Source: Segatella copri
Lineage (GTDB): Bacteria > Bacteroidota > Bacteroidia > Bacteroidales > Bacteroidaceae
Direction of reading: 5' to 3'
Length of the DNA stretch: 64,000 bases
NCBI RefSeq assembly: GCF_019249655.2
Contig: NZ_CP137557.1
Span: 4,138,501 to 4,202,500 of the forward strand
A program made the translations under genes and the position numbers. Numbering within the stretch: position 1 is the stretch's first letter; each line of letters begins with the position of its first letter. The notes under the pieces are model-generated. The model saw nothing but the letters and a program-made list of their open reading frames with translations. It was not told where the DNA came from and searched no databases. Below, piece by piece: positions 54,539 to 63,412 of this stretch.

Positions 54539-54582
54539 GAACTCTTTTGAAGAGATGAATGAACTCTTTTAAAGAAATGAAT
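54539..54582 (+). repeat. 22-bp tandem duplication just after the lipoprotein stop
   Basis: Copies at 54539-54560 and 54561-54582, two mismatches; the consensus begins GAACTCTTTTGAAGAGATG. The second copy reaches the first base of the tadA stop codon on the other strand. Confidence 0.92.
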
Positions 54583-55028
54583 TATCTCTTTCTCTGAAAG
54601 AAATCCTGCATGAGTGCGCGGCACTCATCTTCCAATACGCCCGATGTAACTGTTGTCTTAGGATGCAGTGCATCGGGCGCATATTTTGTATACCCCCGCT
54701 TCTCGTCGCTGGCACCATAAACTACCCGGCTTATCTGTGCCCATCCCAAGGCTCCGGCACACATCACGCAAGGTTCCACGGTGACATAGAGCGTGCAATC
54801 CTTCAGGTACTTTCCGCCCAGCATATTGGCACCCGAGGTAATGGCCTGCATTTCGGCGTGGGCGGTTACGTCGGTGAGCATCTCCGTGAGGTTGTGGGCA
54901 CGCGAGATAATCCTGTCCTTACATACGATGACGGCTCCCACGGGAATCTCGTCTTCATCGAATGCGGCCTGTGCCTCCATCAGGGCACGGCGCATAAATT
55001 CTTCGTCTTTCTTCTGATTGTCTACCAT
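54582..55028 (-). CDS. tadA: tRNA-specific adenosine deaminase TadA
   Basis: 148-residue cytidine/adenosine deaminase. Zinc site HAE (57-59) and PCVMC (Cys87, Cys90) with the catalytic Glu59. It converts the wobble adenosine of tRNA-Arg(ACG) to inosine. The C-terminal LEDECRALMQDFFQRKR helix is typical of TadA rather than of free-base deaminases; guanine deaminase is the main alternative. Convergent with the coiled-coil lipoprotein gene. Confidence 0.92.
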   Translation of the reverse strand: MVDNQKKDEEFMRRALMEAQAAFDEDEIPVGAVIVCKDRIISRAHNLTEMLTDVTAHAEMQAITSGANMLGGKYLKDCTLYVTVEPCVMCAGALGWAQISRVVYGASDEKRGYTKYAPDALHPKTTVTSGVLEDECRALMQDFFQRKR

Positions 55029-55066
55029 ATTTCTATTCTTTATGATTTCTCTTTTCCTTTTTTGTG

Positions 55067-55074
55067 CAAAAATA
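55067..55074 (-). promoter_or_regulatory. -7 promoter element of tadA
   Basis: On the minus strand TATTTTTG matches TAnnTTTG, 39 bp before the start codon; no -33 box seen. Confidence 0.45.
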
Positions 55075-55084
55075 CATAAAAAAC

Positions 55085-55115
55085 TTTGATGGGTGAAAGA
55101 AAAGTGTTATTTTTG
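55085..55115 (+). promoter_or_regulatory. Promoter of yraN-birA
   Basis: TTTG at 55085-55088 and TATTTTTG at 55108-55115, 19-bp spacing; the leader is about 60 bases. Confidence 0.7.
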
Positions 55116-55180
55116 CATGGTAATAGTGCCTTTTGGGCGGAAAATGATTCCGACAGGGGCTAAACTTAAGATAATAACCG

Positions 55181-55558
55181 ATGGCAGAGCATAATGAATT
55201 GGGAAAATGGGGAGAAGATGAAGCGGCGCTTTATCTGGAAGACCAGGGCTATGTGATTATCGCCCGTGACTGGAAGATAGGGCGGCGTGACCTCGACATT
55301 CTTGCCTATACTCCCGATGGCAACACGCTGGTGGTTGTAGAGGTGAAGACCCGCACCGGTGAGGAATACCAGCAGCCCGAAGAGGCAGTTACCCGGGGCA
55401 AGATGAGGAATCTTGCCATAGCTGCCAATGCTTATGTCAAGGAATGCCAGGTGGACAAAGAGCTGCGCTTTGATGTCATCTCCATCGTGGGATGCGCTCA
55501 TCAGGTGAAGAGTCTCCAGCATCTGAAGGATGCCTTCAATCCCATGCTGATACTTTAA
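55181..55558 (+). CDS. yraN: UPF0102 (YraN) endonuclease-like protein
   Basis: 125 residues of the YraN family with a restriction-like core: GEDEAALYLEDQGY, then Asp in RRDLDILAYTPDG and Glu-Val-Lys in VVVEVKTR. These are the PD-(D/E)xK positions. YraN is linked in other bacteria to Holliday junction or DNA repair processes, but its role is not proven. First gene before birA. The stop lies in a 20-bp tandem duplication. Confidence 0.92.
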   Translation: MAEHNELGKWGEDEAALYLEDQGYVIIARDWKIGRRDLDILAYTPDGNTLVVVEVKTRTGEEYQQPEEAVTRGKMRNLAIAANAYVKECQVDKELRFDVISIVGCAHQVKSLQHLKDAFNPMLIL

Positions 55559-55582
55559 CTCCGATGCTGATACTTTACTCCG
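55544..55582 (+). repeat. 19-20 bp tandem duplication across the yraN stop codon
   Basis: ATGCTGATACTTTAACTCCG at 55544-55563 is followed by ATGCTGATACTTTACTCCG at 55564-55582. The stop codon (55556-55558) is in the first copy. Confidence 0.93.
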
Positions 55583-55622
55583 TTCTGCCGGCAAGTACCT
55601 ATTATTATTTATTAATGTGAAA

Positions 55623-56360
55623 ATGGAAACAAAGATGATACGAATGCAGGAAGCGGATTCCACGAATACCTTCCTGAAGGGAATGAAAAGCTGCGAGGAT
55701 GATACGATTGTCGTTGCAGTGGCCGATTATCAGACGGCTGGTAGGGGACAGGGAACTCATACCTGGGAGAGTGAACCGGGCAAGAACCTCCTGTTCAGTT
55801 TGCTGACATGTCCAACGTGGGTACCCGTGCGCCAGCAGTTCCTGCTTTCAGAGGCGGGAGCCCTAGCCGTGAAGGATGCGCTGGATACCTATACTGACGG
55901 CATCACGCTGAAATGGCCTAACGATGTGTATTGGAACGACAGGAAAATCAGTGGTACGCTGATAGAGACCTCCATCGACTCCAAGGGCGTCAAGCGCTGC
56001 ATCTTCGGCATCGGAGTCAACATCAACCAGATGGAGTTCCATAGCGATGCGCCTAATCCGGTATCCTTGGCTCAGATCCTGGGTCATGAGGTGGATAGGG
56101 ATGAAGTGCTCCAGAAGATTATCGAGGCATTCAAGAAGTATTATGAACTGCTTCGTCGTGCCGACTACATGGATGTATCGGGCATCTACCATCTCTCACT
56201 CTATCGCCGCAAGGGCTTTCATCGCTATGAAGATGCCGATGGAGAGTTCGAGGGTGCCTTCGTAGAGGTGGAAGATGATGGCCATCTGATACTTCACGAC
56301 AAGAAGGGAATGATTCGTTCGTATGCAGTTGGCGAAATTAGATTTTTAGTTAATAGTTAA
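55623..56360 (+). CDS. birA: Biotin-protein ligase (BirA, catalytic type)
   Basis: 245 residues from the ATG at 55623; a GTG two codons earlier is also possible. The fold begins directly with the catalytic domain, so the DNA-binding N-terminus of E. coli BirA is missing and it is a plain ligase without repressor role. Motifs: ADSTNTFLK, AGRGQGTHTWES (biotin-AMP loop), LKWPNDVYWNDRKISGTLIE and IFGIGVNINQ. It attaches biotin to carboxylase subunits. The last codons (for VNS) lie in a 43-bp sequence that is repeated once downstream. Confidence 0.95.
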   Translation: METKMIRMQEADSTNTFLKGMKSCEDDTIVVAVADYQTAGRGQGTHTWESEPGKNLLFSLLTCPTWVPVRQQFLLSEAGALAVKDALDTYTDGITLKWPNDVYWNDRKISGTLIETSIDSKGVKRCIFGIGVNINQMEFHSDAPNPVSLAQILGHEVDRDEVLQKIIEAFKKYYELLRRADYMDVSGIYHLSLYRRKGFHRYEDADGEFEGAFVEVEDDGHLILHDKKGMIRSYAVGEIRFLVNS

Positions 56361-56442
56361 AAGTTAATAGTTTATAGGGCGTAGCCTCCTATAGTTAAGA
56401 GTTAATAGTTAAAAGTTAATAGTTTATAGGGCGTAGCCTCCT
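56348..56442 (+). repeat. 43-bp direct repeat (52-bp period) at the birA stop codon
   Basis: 56348-56390 and 56400-56442 are identical (starting AGTTAATAGTTAAAAG and ending GGGCGTAGCCTCCT), separated by nine bases. The birA stop is in the first copy. Confidence 0.95.
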
Positions 56443-56480
56443 GTTAACTATTAACTGTAAATTGTAAATTATAATACGTT

Positions 56481-57191
56481 ATGGCAAAGTTTAAAAGAAT
56501 TCTTTTGAAGTTGAGCGGTGAGAGCCTGATGGGCAAGCAGAGTTTCGGTATCGATCCTGAGCGCTTGAGTGATTATGCAAAGCAGATTAAGGAAGTTCAC
56601 GAGATGGGCGTACAGATTGGTATCGTTATCGGCGGTGGCAACATCTTCCGTGGTCTGAGCGGAAGCCAGAAGGGTTTCGACCGTGTGAAGGGCGACCAGA
56701 TGGGTATGTGTGCCACCGTTATCAACTCCCTCGCCTTGAGCAGCGCACTCGGTGCATTGGGCGTTAAGAACAAGGTGCTCACAGCTATCCGCATGGAACC
56801 TATCGGTGAGTTCTACACCAAGTGGAAGGCTATCGAGGCTATGGAGGATGGCTATATCTGCATCTTCTCTGCCGGTACAGGCAGTCCATACTTCACCACA
56901 GATACTGGTTCTTCGCTCCGTGGCATCGAAATCGAGGCAGACGTGATGCTCAAGGGTACTCGTGTGGATGGTATCTATACAGCCGACCCAGAGAAGGATC
57001 CTACTGCTACCAAGTTCAGCGACATCACTTACGATGAGATTTACACCAAGGGCTTGAAGGTGATGGACCTTACTGCTACTACCATGTGTAAGGAGAACAA
57101 TCTTCCTATTTACGTATTCAACATGGATATCGTGGGCAACCTGAAGAAGGTGATGGAAGGTGAGGAGATTGGAACCCTTGTTCACAATTAA
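56481..57191 (+). CDS. pyrH: UMP kinase PyrH
   Basis: 236-residue bacterial UMP kinase of the amino-acid kinase family, which makes UDP. Motifs: LLKLSGESLMG near the start, IGIVIGGGNIFRG, GTGSPYFTTDTGSSLRGIEI and LKGTRVDGIYTADP. Length is standard. It stands between birA and a terminator. Its stop lies in two copies of ACAATTAA (57184-57199). Confidence 0.97.
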   Translation: MAKFKRILLKLSGESLMGKQSFGIDPERLSDYAKQIKEVHEMGVQIGIVIGGGNIFRGLSGSQKGFDRVKGDQMGMCATVINSLALSSALGALGVKNKVLTAIRMEPIGEFYTKWKAIEAMEDGYICIFSAGTGSPYFTTDTGSSLRGIEIEADVMLKGTRVDGIYTADPEKDPTATKFSDITYDEIYTKGLKVMDLTATTMCKENNLPIYVFNMDIVGNLKKVMEGEEIGTLVHN

Positions 57192-57227
57192 ACAATTAAT
57201 CAGTTCAACTGATAGAATATAAAAAAG

Positions 57228-57262
57228 AAAGGCTTGCTACCCAACGGGAGCAAGCCTTTTTT
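57228..57262. terminator. Bidirectional terminator between pyrH and pssA
   Basis: AAAGGCTTGCT (57228-57238) pairs with AGCAAGCCTTT (57249-57259), with T-runs on both strands. Confidence 0.92.
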
Positions 57263-57280
57263 GGCTTATTGCCATAAGCC

Positions 57281-58009
57281 TTATTTATTTCTCTTATACA
57301 ATAACCAAGAGAGGAGGACATACATCAGGATGATAATCCACCAGCCTTCCAGGAAGCCTCTGATGCCTTCGGTCGCTACCGACAAGGCAAGAACTGCCAC
57401 AGCAAAACCTACGAAACCATACTTCACCTCGTTGCCCTTAAACGACCACTGCTTGAACTTCAGCGCAAACAGCGGCAATTCGCATACCAGCAGGAAACTG
57501 GTGGCGAGAATCATTGCCAGGATGAAGAATACCGACCAGCTCTGGCTGGTAATCCAGCTAGGACTGCTCACTACCAGCGAACCCCAGAACAGGGCGTTGG
57601 CAGGCGTAGGCACACCGATGAAAGAGGTGGTCTGACGCTCATCCAGGTTGAACTTTGCCAATCTCAGTGCCGAGAAAGCGGCGATGATGAAGGCTGCGTA
57701 AGGCAACCATGGGCGCAATGGCTCCAGAAACTCAGGATACTCCATGACGAAGAGCTGAGAGAATACGATGGTGGCTGGAGCTACACCAAAGGTAACATCG
57801 TCGGCAAGCGAGTCGAGCTCCTTGCCTATAGGCGATGAAACATGCAGCAAGCGAGCGCTCATGCCATCGAAAAAGTCGAAAACTGCTCCGATGATAATCC
57901 ACAACAAAGCCATTTCGGGATTACCGCCGAAGGCGAACGATGTAGCGATGCAGCCAGAGATGAGGTTGCAGCATGTAATCGTGTTTGGAATATGCTTCTT
58001 AATACTCAT
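57281..58009 (-). CDS. pssA: CDP-diacylglycerol-serine O-phosphatidyltransferase
   Basis: 242 residues with about six to eight membrane helices. The CDP-alcohol phosphotransferase signature DGx2ARx8Gx3Dx3D is complete (DGMSARLLHVSS, then G, then D and D in IGKELDSLADD). It makes phosphatidylserine, which the psd product upstream decarboxylates to phosphatidylethanolamine. It begins 4 bp after psd. Confidence 0.95.
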   Translation of the reverse strand: MSIKKHIPNTITCCNLISGCIATSFAFGGNPEMALLWIIIGAVFDFFDGMSARLLHVSSPIGKELDSLADDVTFGVAPATIVFSQLFVMEYPEFLEPLRPWLPYAAFIIAAFSALRLAKFNLDERQTTSFIGVPTPANALFWGSLVVSSPSWITSQSWSVFFILAMILATSFLLVCELPLFALKFKQWSFKGNEVKYGFVGFAVAVLALSVATEGIRGFLEGWWIIILMYVLLSWLLYKRNK

Positions 58010-58013
58010 TTTT

Positions 58014-58706
58014 TTATTTCAATTTTGCTATAATTGTCTGGTCACCTGTGGTAGCCTGTCCCATCTTGACGCATACTTCCGTGCCGATAGGCAGATACAC
58101 GTCTACACGAGAACCCAGCTTGATGAAGCCCAGATGCTCGTCGATGTAGCACTCCTCGCCCTCCTTGGCGTAGGTAACGATGCGTCGGGCTACTGCACCA
58201 GCAATCTGACGGCACAATACATCCACACCTTCAGGGGTCGTGATCATGATGTCGGCATGCTCATTCTCCTCGCTGGCCTTTGGCAGCCAAGCCTTCATGT
58301 ACTTACCGTTCTCGTGCTTCACGAACTTCACCTTTCCATCCACCGGGAACCAGTTGGCATGAACATTCCAGAGGCTCATGAAGATGGAAATCATCAGGCG
58401 CCTGTCGTTGAAGTAAGGCGCATTGTCTACTTCTTCTATTACCACAATCTTACCGTCTGCAGGAGCCACAACGAGCTTCTCGGTATCCTCTACGTTCAGG
58501 TAGCGAATAGGGCAGCGGTAGAAATTGAGCACGATGCCATATACCACGCCGAAGACAACAAGGAATGCCCAGAAGGGAATCTTGCTGTCGAAGGCATACC
58601 ATAAAATGGCTGCGATGGCTACTAATGCTATACCGCCGTACACCAGCTGACCGGTGCCCTCGCGGTGCAATCTTATCTTTTTAAATTTCTTAATTTTCTG
58701 TCCCAT
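58014..58706 (-). CDS. psd: Phosphatidylserine decarboxylase proenzyme
   Basis: 230 residues. Two N-terminal membrane helices (about 19-36 and 43-60), then the decarboxylase domain with [18 protein letters not shown] and the self-cleavage site LGS near residues 197-199 ([13 protein letters not shown]), where the serine becomes the pyruvoyl cofactor. The short form (type without long N-terminus) is usual in Bacteroidota. First gene of the psd-pssA pair. Confidence 0.95.
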   Translation of the reverse strand: MGQKIKKFKKIRLHREGTGQLVYGGIALVAIAAILWYAFDSKIPFWAFLVVFGVVYGIVLNFYRCPIRYLNVEDTEKLVVAPADGKIVVIEEVDNAPYFNDRRLMISIFMSLWNVHANWFPVDGKVKFVKHENGKYMKAWLPKASEENEHADIMITTPEGVDVLCRQIAGAVARRIVTYAKEGEECYIDEHLGFIKLGSRVDVYLPIGTEVCVKMGQATTGDQTIIAKLK

Positions 58707-58732
58707 GAGATAGGTTTATGTTTATATCGGTG

Positions 58733-58764
58733 CAAAGGTACGGCATTTTTATCACTTTTGCAAA
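58733..58764 (-). promoter_or_regulatory. Promoter of psd-pssA
   Basis: On the minus strand TTTG (58761-58764) and TACCTTTG (58733-58740) with exact 20-bp spacing. Confidence 0.85.
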
Positions 58765-58780
58765 TTTTTCTCTCATTTCT

Positions 58781-58812
58781 TTTGGCAATATCAACTTTTA
58801 GCAGTAACTTTG
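58781..58812 (+). promoter_or_regulatory. Promoter of dnaE
   Basis: TTTG at 58781-58784 and TAACTTTG at 58805-58812, 20-bp spacing, 29 bp before the ATG of dnaE. Confidence 0.85.
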
Positions 58813-58841
58813 TTGTCAAAATAGGAATTTTAAGGCAGAAA

Positions 58842-61800
58842 ATGGAAGATTTTATACATTTACACGTCCATACACAGTATTCCATCCTCGATGGTCAATC
58901 CAAGATTCCGCATCTTGTAGACAAGGCTATCAAGGATGGAATGAAGGGTATGGCTGTAACCGATCATGGTGTGATGTTCGGCATCAAGGAACTCGTTGAC
59001 TATTGTGGAAAAGTCAACAAAGACCGAAAGAAGGAAGGGCTGGAACCCTTCAAGCCTATCATCGGTTGTGAGATGTATGTGGCTAGAAGAACCAAGGGCG
59101 ACCGCGAGAAGGACAAGGGTGATATGAGTGGTTACCACCTCATCGTGCTAGCCAAAAACTATAACGGATACAAGAACCTCATCAAGCTGGTGAGTAATTC
59201 GTGGGTGGATGGTTACTACATGCGCCCTCGAACCGACCGTGCCGACCTGGAAAAGTATCATGAGGACCTGATTATCTGCTCGGCTTGTATTGCCGGCGAG
59301 GTGCCAGCCAAGATTCTGAAGGGTGACATCGCCGGGGCACGTGAAGCCTGCGAATGGTATCACAATCTCTTTGGAGATGACTATTACCTGGAGCTGCAGC
59401 GCCATAAGGTGCCTGATGACCCAAGTCTGCTTGCCAACCGTGAGGCTTACGAATTGCAGCAGAAGGCGAACAAGGTGCTCATCGAACTCTCTAAGGAATA
59501 TGGCATCAAGCTCGTCTGCACCAACGACTGCCACTTTGAGGATAAGGAGACTGCCGAGGCGCACGACCACCTGCTCTGCATTGCCACCGGCAAGGACCTG
59601 GACGATCCTAACCGTATGCGCTATTCCAAGCAGGAGTGGTTCAAGACCCGTCAGGAAATGAACGATGTGTTCTCTGATATCCCCGAGGCATTGTCTAATA
59701 CCCTCGAAGTATTAGATAAGGTAGAAATCTATAGCATCGACCATGGACCTATCATGCCGTTCTTCCCCATTCCTGAAAGCTTCGGCACGGAGGAACAGTT
59801 GCGCCAGCGGGTGTCGGAGCAGGACCTCTACAAGGAGTTTACCAGTGATGAGAACGGAGAGAATCAGCTGTCACCCGAGGAAGGACAGAAGGTAATCGAC
59901 CGATTGGGCGGTTACGACAAGATATACCGAATCAAGTTTGAGGCAGAATATCTGCGCCATCTTGCCTACGAGGGAGCCAAAAAACTCTATGGCGACCCGC
60001 TGCCGGCAAACGTGGATGAGCACGTCAACTTCGAGCTCCATGTCATGAAGACCATGGGTTTCCCAGGCTACTTCCTCATCGTGTCAGACTTCATCAAGGC
60101 GGCTCGCGAAGAACTGGGCGTGATGGTAGGACCGGGACGTGGTTCTGCGGCAGGTTCTGTAGTGGCATACTGTCTGGGTATTACCAAGATAGACCCGCTG
60201 AAGTATGACCTGCTGTTTGAGCGTTTCCTGAACCCAGACCGTGTGAACCTTCCGGATATTGATACCGACTTCGATGATGATGGTCGAGGTAAGGTGTTGA
60301 GATGGGTGATGGATAAGTATGGTCACGAGAACTGTGCCCATATCATTACATACGGTTCGATGGCCACTAAGAACTCCATCAAGGACGTAGCCCGCGTGGA
60401 GAAGTTGCCATTGGACAAGGCGAATGCACTGTGCAAGGCGATACCCGACAGATTGCCTGATGGTGCGAAGATGAATCTTCCCAATGCCATCAAGTATACG
60501 CCAGAGTTGAAGGAGGCTGAGTACTCCAGCGACCCTCGTGAGAGCAATACCATCAAATATGCCAAGATGCTGGAAGGAACCATCCGAGGCACGGGTATCC
60601 ATGCCTGCGGATTCATCATCTGTAGAGACCCTATCAGCAGCTGGGTACCTGTATCCACTGCCGATGACCCTGATTTCCCTGGATTGAAGACGGCGGTGAC
60701 GCAATACGATGGTCACGTGATTGAATCCACGGGACTCATCAAGATGGACTTCCTGGGCTTGAAGACCCTCTCGGAGATGAAGGAGGCATGCAAGGTTATC
60801 AAGCAGACCACGGGCGACATCGTTGACCTGGATACCATTCCTATCGACGATGAACTCACCTATCAGCTCTATCAGAAGGGACAGACCATCGGTACCTTCC
60901 AGTTTGAGTCGCCAGGTATGCAGAAGTATCTCCGCGAACTGAAGCCTACCGTGTTCGAAGACCTCATCGCCATGAATGCCCTCTATCGTCCGGGACCTAT
61001 GGATTACATCCCTTCCTTCATCGCCCGCAAGAACGGTCAGGAACCTATCCAGTATGATATCCCGTGCATGGAGAAGTATCTGAAGGATACCTACGGCATC
61101 ACGGTATATCAGGAGCAGGTGATGCTCCTTTCCCGACAGTTGGCTAACTTCACCCGAGGTGAGTCGGATGCCCTGCGTAAGGCGATGGGTAAGAAGAAGA
61201 AGGCCATTGTAGATGCGATGAAGCCTAAGTTCATCAAGCAGGGAACGGAGAACGGGCACGACCCAGCCGTGCTGGAGAAGATTTGGGGCGACTGGGAGAA
61301 GTTTGCTTCCTACGCCTTCAACAAGTCCCACGCCACCTGCTATTCGTGGGTAGCCTATCAGACAGCCTATCTCAAGGCACACTATCCTGCCGAGTATATG
61401 GCGGCGTTGATGACCCGACGCTTTGCACAGATTGTGGAAATCACCAAGCTGATGGAGGAGTGCCAGTCGATGGGCATCAAGACCTTGGGTCCTGATGTGA
61501 ACGAGAGTTACCGTGCCTTCGGTGTGAACGAGCATGGCGAAATCCGTTTCGGTCTTTCTGCCATCAAGGGTATGGGAGCACCTGCTGCCGATGCCATCGT
61601 TGCTGAGCGCCTGAAGAACGGACCTTATAAGACAATCTTCGATTTTGCCGAGCGAGTGGATTTCTCCTGTGTCAACCGCAAGGCATTCGAGACCTTGGCA
61701 TTGAGTGGCGGCTTCGACAGTTTCGGCATCCGACGCGAGCAGTTCTTCGGCAAGAACAGCAAGGGCGATACCTTCCTCGATACGCTGGTGCGCTATGGTC

Positions 61801-62552
61801 AGCTTTATCAGCAGGAGCAGCGCGAGGCAGCCACCTCACTCTTTGGAGGTACGGAAGCCGTGGAGATTGCTACTCCGCCTATTCCTGAGGCTGAATCCTG
61901 GAGCACCATCGAAAGATTGAACAAGGAGCGTGAGCTGGTGGGCATCTATCTCTCGGCGCATCCTCTCGACGAATATGAGATTATCCTTCATAACATGTGC
62001 AACACCCATTGCAGTGAGTTGAGGGATAAGGTAGCACTCTCCAAGAAGGAAGATGTGGTATTCGGCGGCATCATCACCGAGGTGAAGTCGAAGTTCACCA
62101 AGACGGGCAAGCCATGCGGTTTCGTTACCATCGAGGATTTCGAGGGTTCGGGCGAACTGGCGCTCTTCGGTGAGGACTGGGGTGCATGGCGAGGCATCAT
62201 GATGGAAGGAAGTACCATCTACTGCACGGCAAAATGCGTGGCACGCTATGGCAACAGCAACTATCTGGACTTCAAGCTGAGCACCGTGGAGTATCTGCAG
62301 ACCGTGAAGGAGAATCGCCTGGAGCGTTTTACCATTGTTGTGGATAGCACCGAGGTGAACGATGCCTTTGTGAACGACTTGAAGTCGGTGATAGAGAATG
62401 ATGAAGGCAAGGCGCAGCTCTTCCTGCAGATTCATGACCCCGAAAGCAATACCAATATCCTGATGCGTGCCCAGGAGCGGACCGTGGGTGTGAGCAGAGA
62501 ACTTATTCAGTTTGTCAACGACCATCCGAAAATGAGTTATCAAATCAATTAA
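58842..62552 (+). CDS. dnaE: DNA polymerase III alpha subunit DnaE
   Basis: 1,236 residues from the ATG at 58842; the open frame extends 59 codons upstream through the promoter, so that part is not used. Order: N-terminal PHP domain (HLHVHTQYSILDG, residues 6-18), polymerase core with PGRGSAAGSVVAYCLGI and the catalytic aspartates in PDIDTDFDDDGRG (around 473-475), YQEQVMLLSRQLANFT and FNKSHATCYSWVAYQTAYLKAHYPAEYMAA (shown here only as landmarks, split at YSWVAY), a helix-hairpin-helix region and a C-terminal OB fold (VFGGIITEVKSKFTKTGK). It is the replicative polymerase. trxA follows after 27 bp. Confidence 0.97.
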   Translation: MEDFIHLHVHTQYSILDGQSKIPHLVDKAIKDGMKGMAVTDHGVMFGIKELVDYCGKVNKDRKKEGLEPFKPIIGCEMYVARRTKGDREKDKGDMSGYHLIVLAKNYNGYKNLIKLVSNSWVDGYYMRPRTDRADLEKYHEDLIICSACIAGEVPAKILKGDIAGAREACEWYHNLFGDDYYLELQRHKVPDDPSLLANREAYELQQKANKVLIELSKEYGIKLVCTNDCHFEDKETAEAHDHLLCIATGKDLDDPNRMRYSKQEWFKTRQEMNDVFSDIPEALSNTLEVLDKVEIYSIDHGPIMPFFPIPESFGTEEQLRQRVSEQDLYKEFTSDENGENQLSPEEGQKVIDRLGGYDKIYRIKFEAEYLRHLAYEGAKKLYGDPLPANVDEHVNFELHVMKTMGFPGYFLIVSDFIKAAREELGVMVGPGRGSAAGSVVAYCLGITKIDPLKYDLLFERFLNPDRVNLPDIDTDFDDDGRGKVLRWVMDKYGHENCAHIITYGSMATKNSIKDVARVEKLPLDKANALCKAIPDRLPDGAKMNLPNAIKYTPELKEAEYSSDPRESNTIKYAKMLEGTIRGTGIHACGFIICRDPISSWVPVSTADDPDFPGLKTAVTQYDGHVIESTGLIKMDFLGLKTLSEMKEACKVIKQTTGDIVDLDTIPIDDELTYQLYQKGQTIGTFQFESPGMQKYLRELKPTVFEDLIAMNALYRPGPMDYIPSFIARKNGQEPIQYDIPCMEKYLKDTYGITVYQEQVMLLSRQLANFTRGESDALRKAMGKKKKAIVDAMKPKFIKQGTENGHDPAVLEKIWGDWEKFASYAFNKSHATCYSWVAYQTAYLKAHYPAEYMAALMTRRFAQIVEITKLMEECQSMGIKTLGPDVNESYRAFGVNEHGEIRFGLSAIKGMGAPAADAIVAERLKNGPYKTIFDFAERVDFSCVNRKAFETLALSGGFDSFGIRREQFFGKNSKGDTFLDTLVRYGQLYQQEQREAATSLFGGTEAVEIATPPIPEAESWSTIERLNKERELVGIYLSAHPLDEYEIILHNMCNTHCSELRDKVALSKKEDVVFGGIITEVKSKFTKTGKPCGFVTIEDFEGSGELALFGEDWGAWRGIMMEGSTIYCTAKCVARYGNSNYLDFKLSTVEYLQTVKENRLERFTIVVDSTEVNDAFVNDLKSVIENDEGKAQLFLQIHDPESNTNILMRAQERTVGVSRELIQFVNDHPKMSYQIN

Positions 62553-62579
62553 TATTAATATATAAATAAGGTGTAAAAA

Positions 62580-62894
62580 ATGGAAGTAACAATTACAACC
62601 GAGAATTTCGAGAGTTACAAGAATGGCGAATTGCCATTGGTAGTAGATTTGTGGGCTACCTGGTGTGGTCCATGTCGCCAGATTGCTCCTATCGTGTCTG
62701 AGTTGGCAGAGGAGTTTGATGGCAAGTTGGTAGTAGGTAAGTGTGATGTAGAGGAGAACGACGACATCGCTATGGAGTTTGGCGTTCGCAACATCCCTAC
62801 CATCCTGTTCTTCAAGGGTGGTCAGTTGGTTGACAAGTTTGTTGGTGCAGCTAACAAGTCAACTCTCAAGGAGAAGTTTGAGTCTCTTTTGTAA
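62580..62894 (+). CDS. trxA: Thioredoxin
   Basis: 104-residue thioredoxin with the active site WCGPC (Cys29, Cys32) and the cis-proline in NIPTILFF. No signal peptide, so cytoplasmic. The start is preceded by the leader TATAAATAAGGTGTAA. The stop lies between two copies of GTCTCTTTTG (62882-62891 and 62902-62911). It ends before a bidirectional terminator. Confidence 0.96.
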   Translation: MEVTITTENFESYKNGELPLVVDLWATWCGPCRQIAPIVSELAEEFDGKLVVGKCDVEENDDIAMEFGVRNIPTILFFKGGQLVDKFVGAANKSTLKEKFESLL

Positions 62895-62924
62895 GACATG
62901 CGTCTCTTTTGATAAAATAAGAAA

Positions 62925-62969
62925 AAAGAGAAATGAAGAATGGGAATCAATCCATTTTCATTTCTCTTT
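62925..62969. terminator. Bidirectional terminator between trxA and tsaE
   Basis: 13-bp perfect stem: AAAGAGAAATGAA at 62925-62937 and TTCATTTCTCTTT at 62957-62969. Confidence 0.9.
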
Positions 62970-62982
62970 ATTATTTCTCTTT

Positions 62983-63393
62983 TTAGAATTCCACGCTTCT
63001 GGAACCATCTTCCTCCACGGTGATTGTAACCTTGGTACAATCTTCAGGCAGCAGGTCTTCTATGAGTTCCGGCCACTCCAGAAAACAGAGGTTGCCGCCA
63101 TAGAAGTAATCCTCGTACCCCATGTCATACACCTCGTCAATCTTCTTGATGCGGTAGAAATCGAAGTGGTAGATAGGGTCGCCATTGCCAGCAGTATATT
63201 CGTTGACAAGCGCGAAGGTAGGCGATGTAATCACGTCTTCCACGCCCAGTTCCTCGCAAATTGCTTTTACAAATGTTGTCTTTCCGGCACCCATCTTGCC
63301 ATAGAAGGCAAAGACCTTGCCGTCGCCCATGTTCTCAAGGAATTCCTTGGCTGCTACATGGATGTTGTCTAATGAATCAATCTTAATCTTCAT
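62983..63393 (-). CDS. tsaE: tRNA threonylcarbamoyladenosine biosynthesis ATPase TsaE
   Basis: 136 residues. P-loop YGKMGAGKTTF (31-41), VITSPTFALVNEY, the HFDFYRI segment and LCFLEWPE, all TsaE hallmarks. It supports TsaB/TsaD in making t6A at position 37 of ANN-decoding tRNAs. It lies 19 bp after the porX gene on the minus strand. Confidence 0.95.
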   Translation of the reverse strand: MKIKIDSLDNIHVAAKEFLENMGDGKVFAFYGKMGAGKTTFVKAICEELGVEDVITSPTFALVNEYTAGNGDPIYHFDFYRIKKIDEVYDMGYEDYFYGGNLCFLEWPELIEDLLPEDCTKVTITVEEDGSRSVEF

Positions 63394-63412
63394 TGTATAT
63401 TAATTTATATTT

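Noticed and set aside
58665..58841. N-terminal extension of dnaE by 59 codons
   Set aside because: It crosses the psd start, both divergent promoters and the dnaE -7 box; the PHP domain begins at the ATG at 58842.
60084..61535. 483-codon frame on the minus strand
   Set aside because: Antisense to the polymerase core of dnaE.
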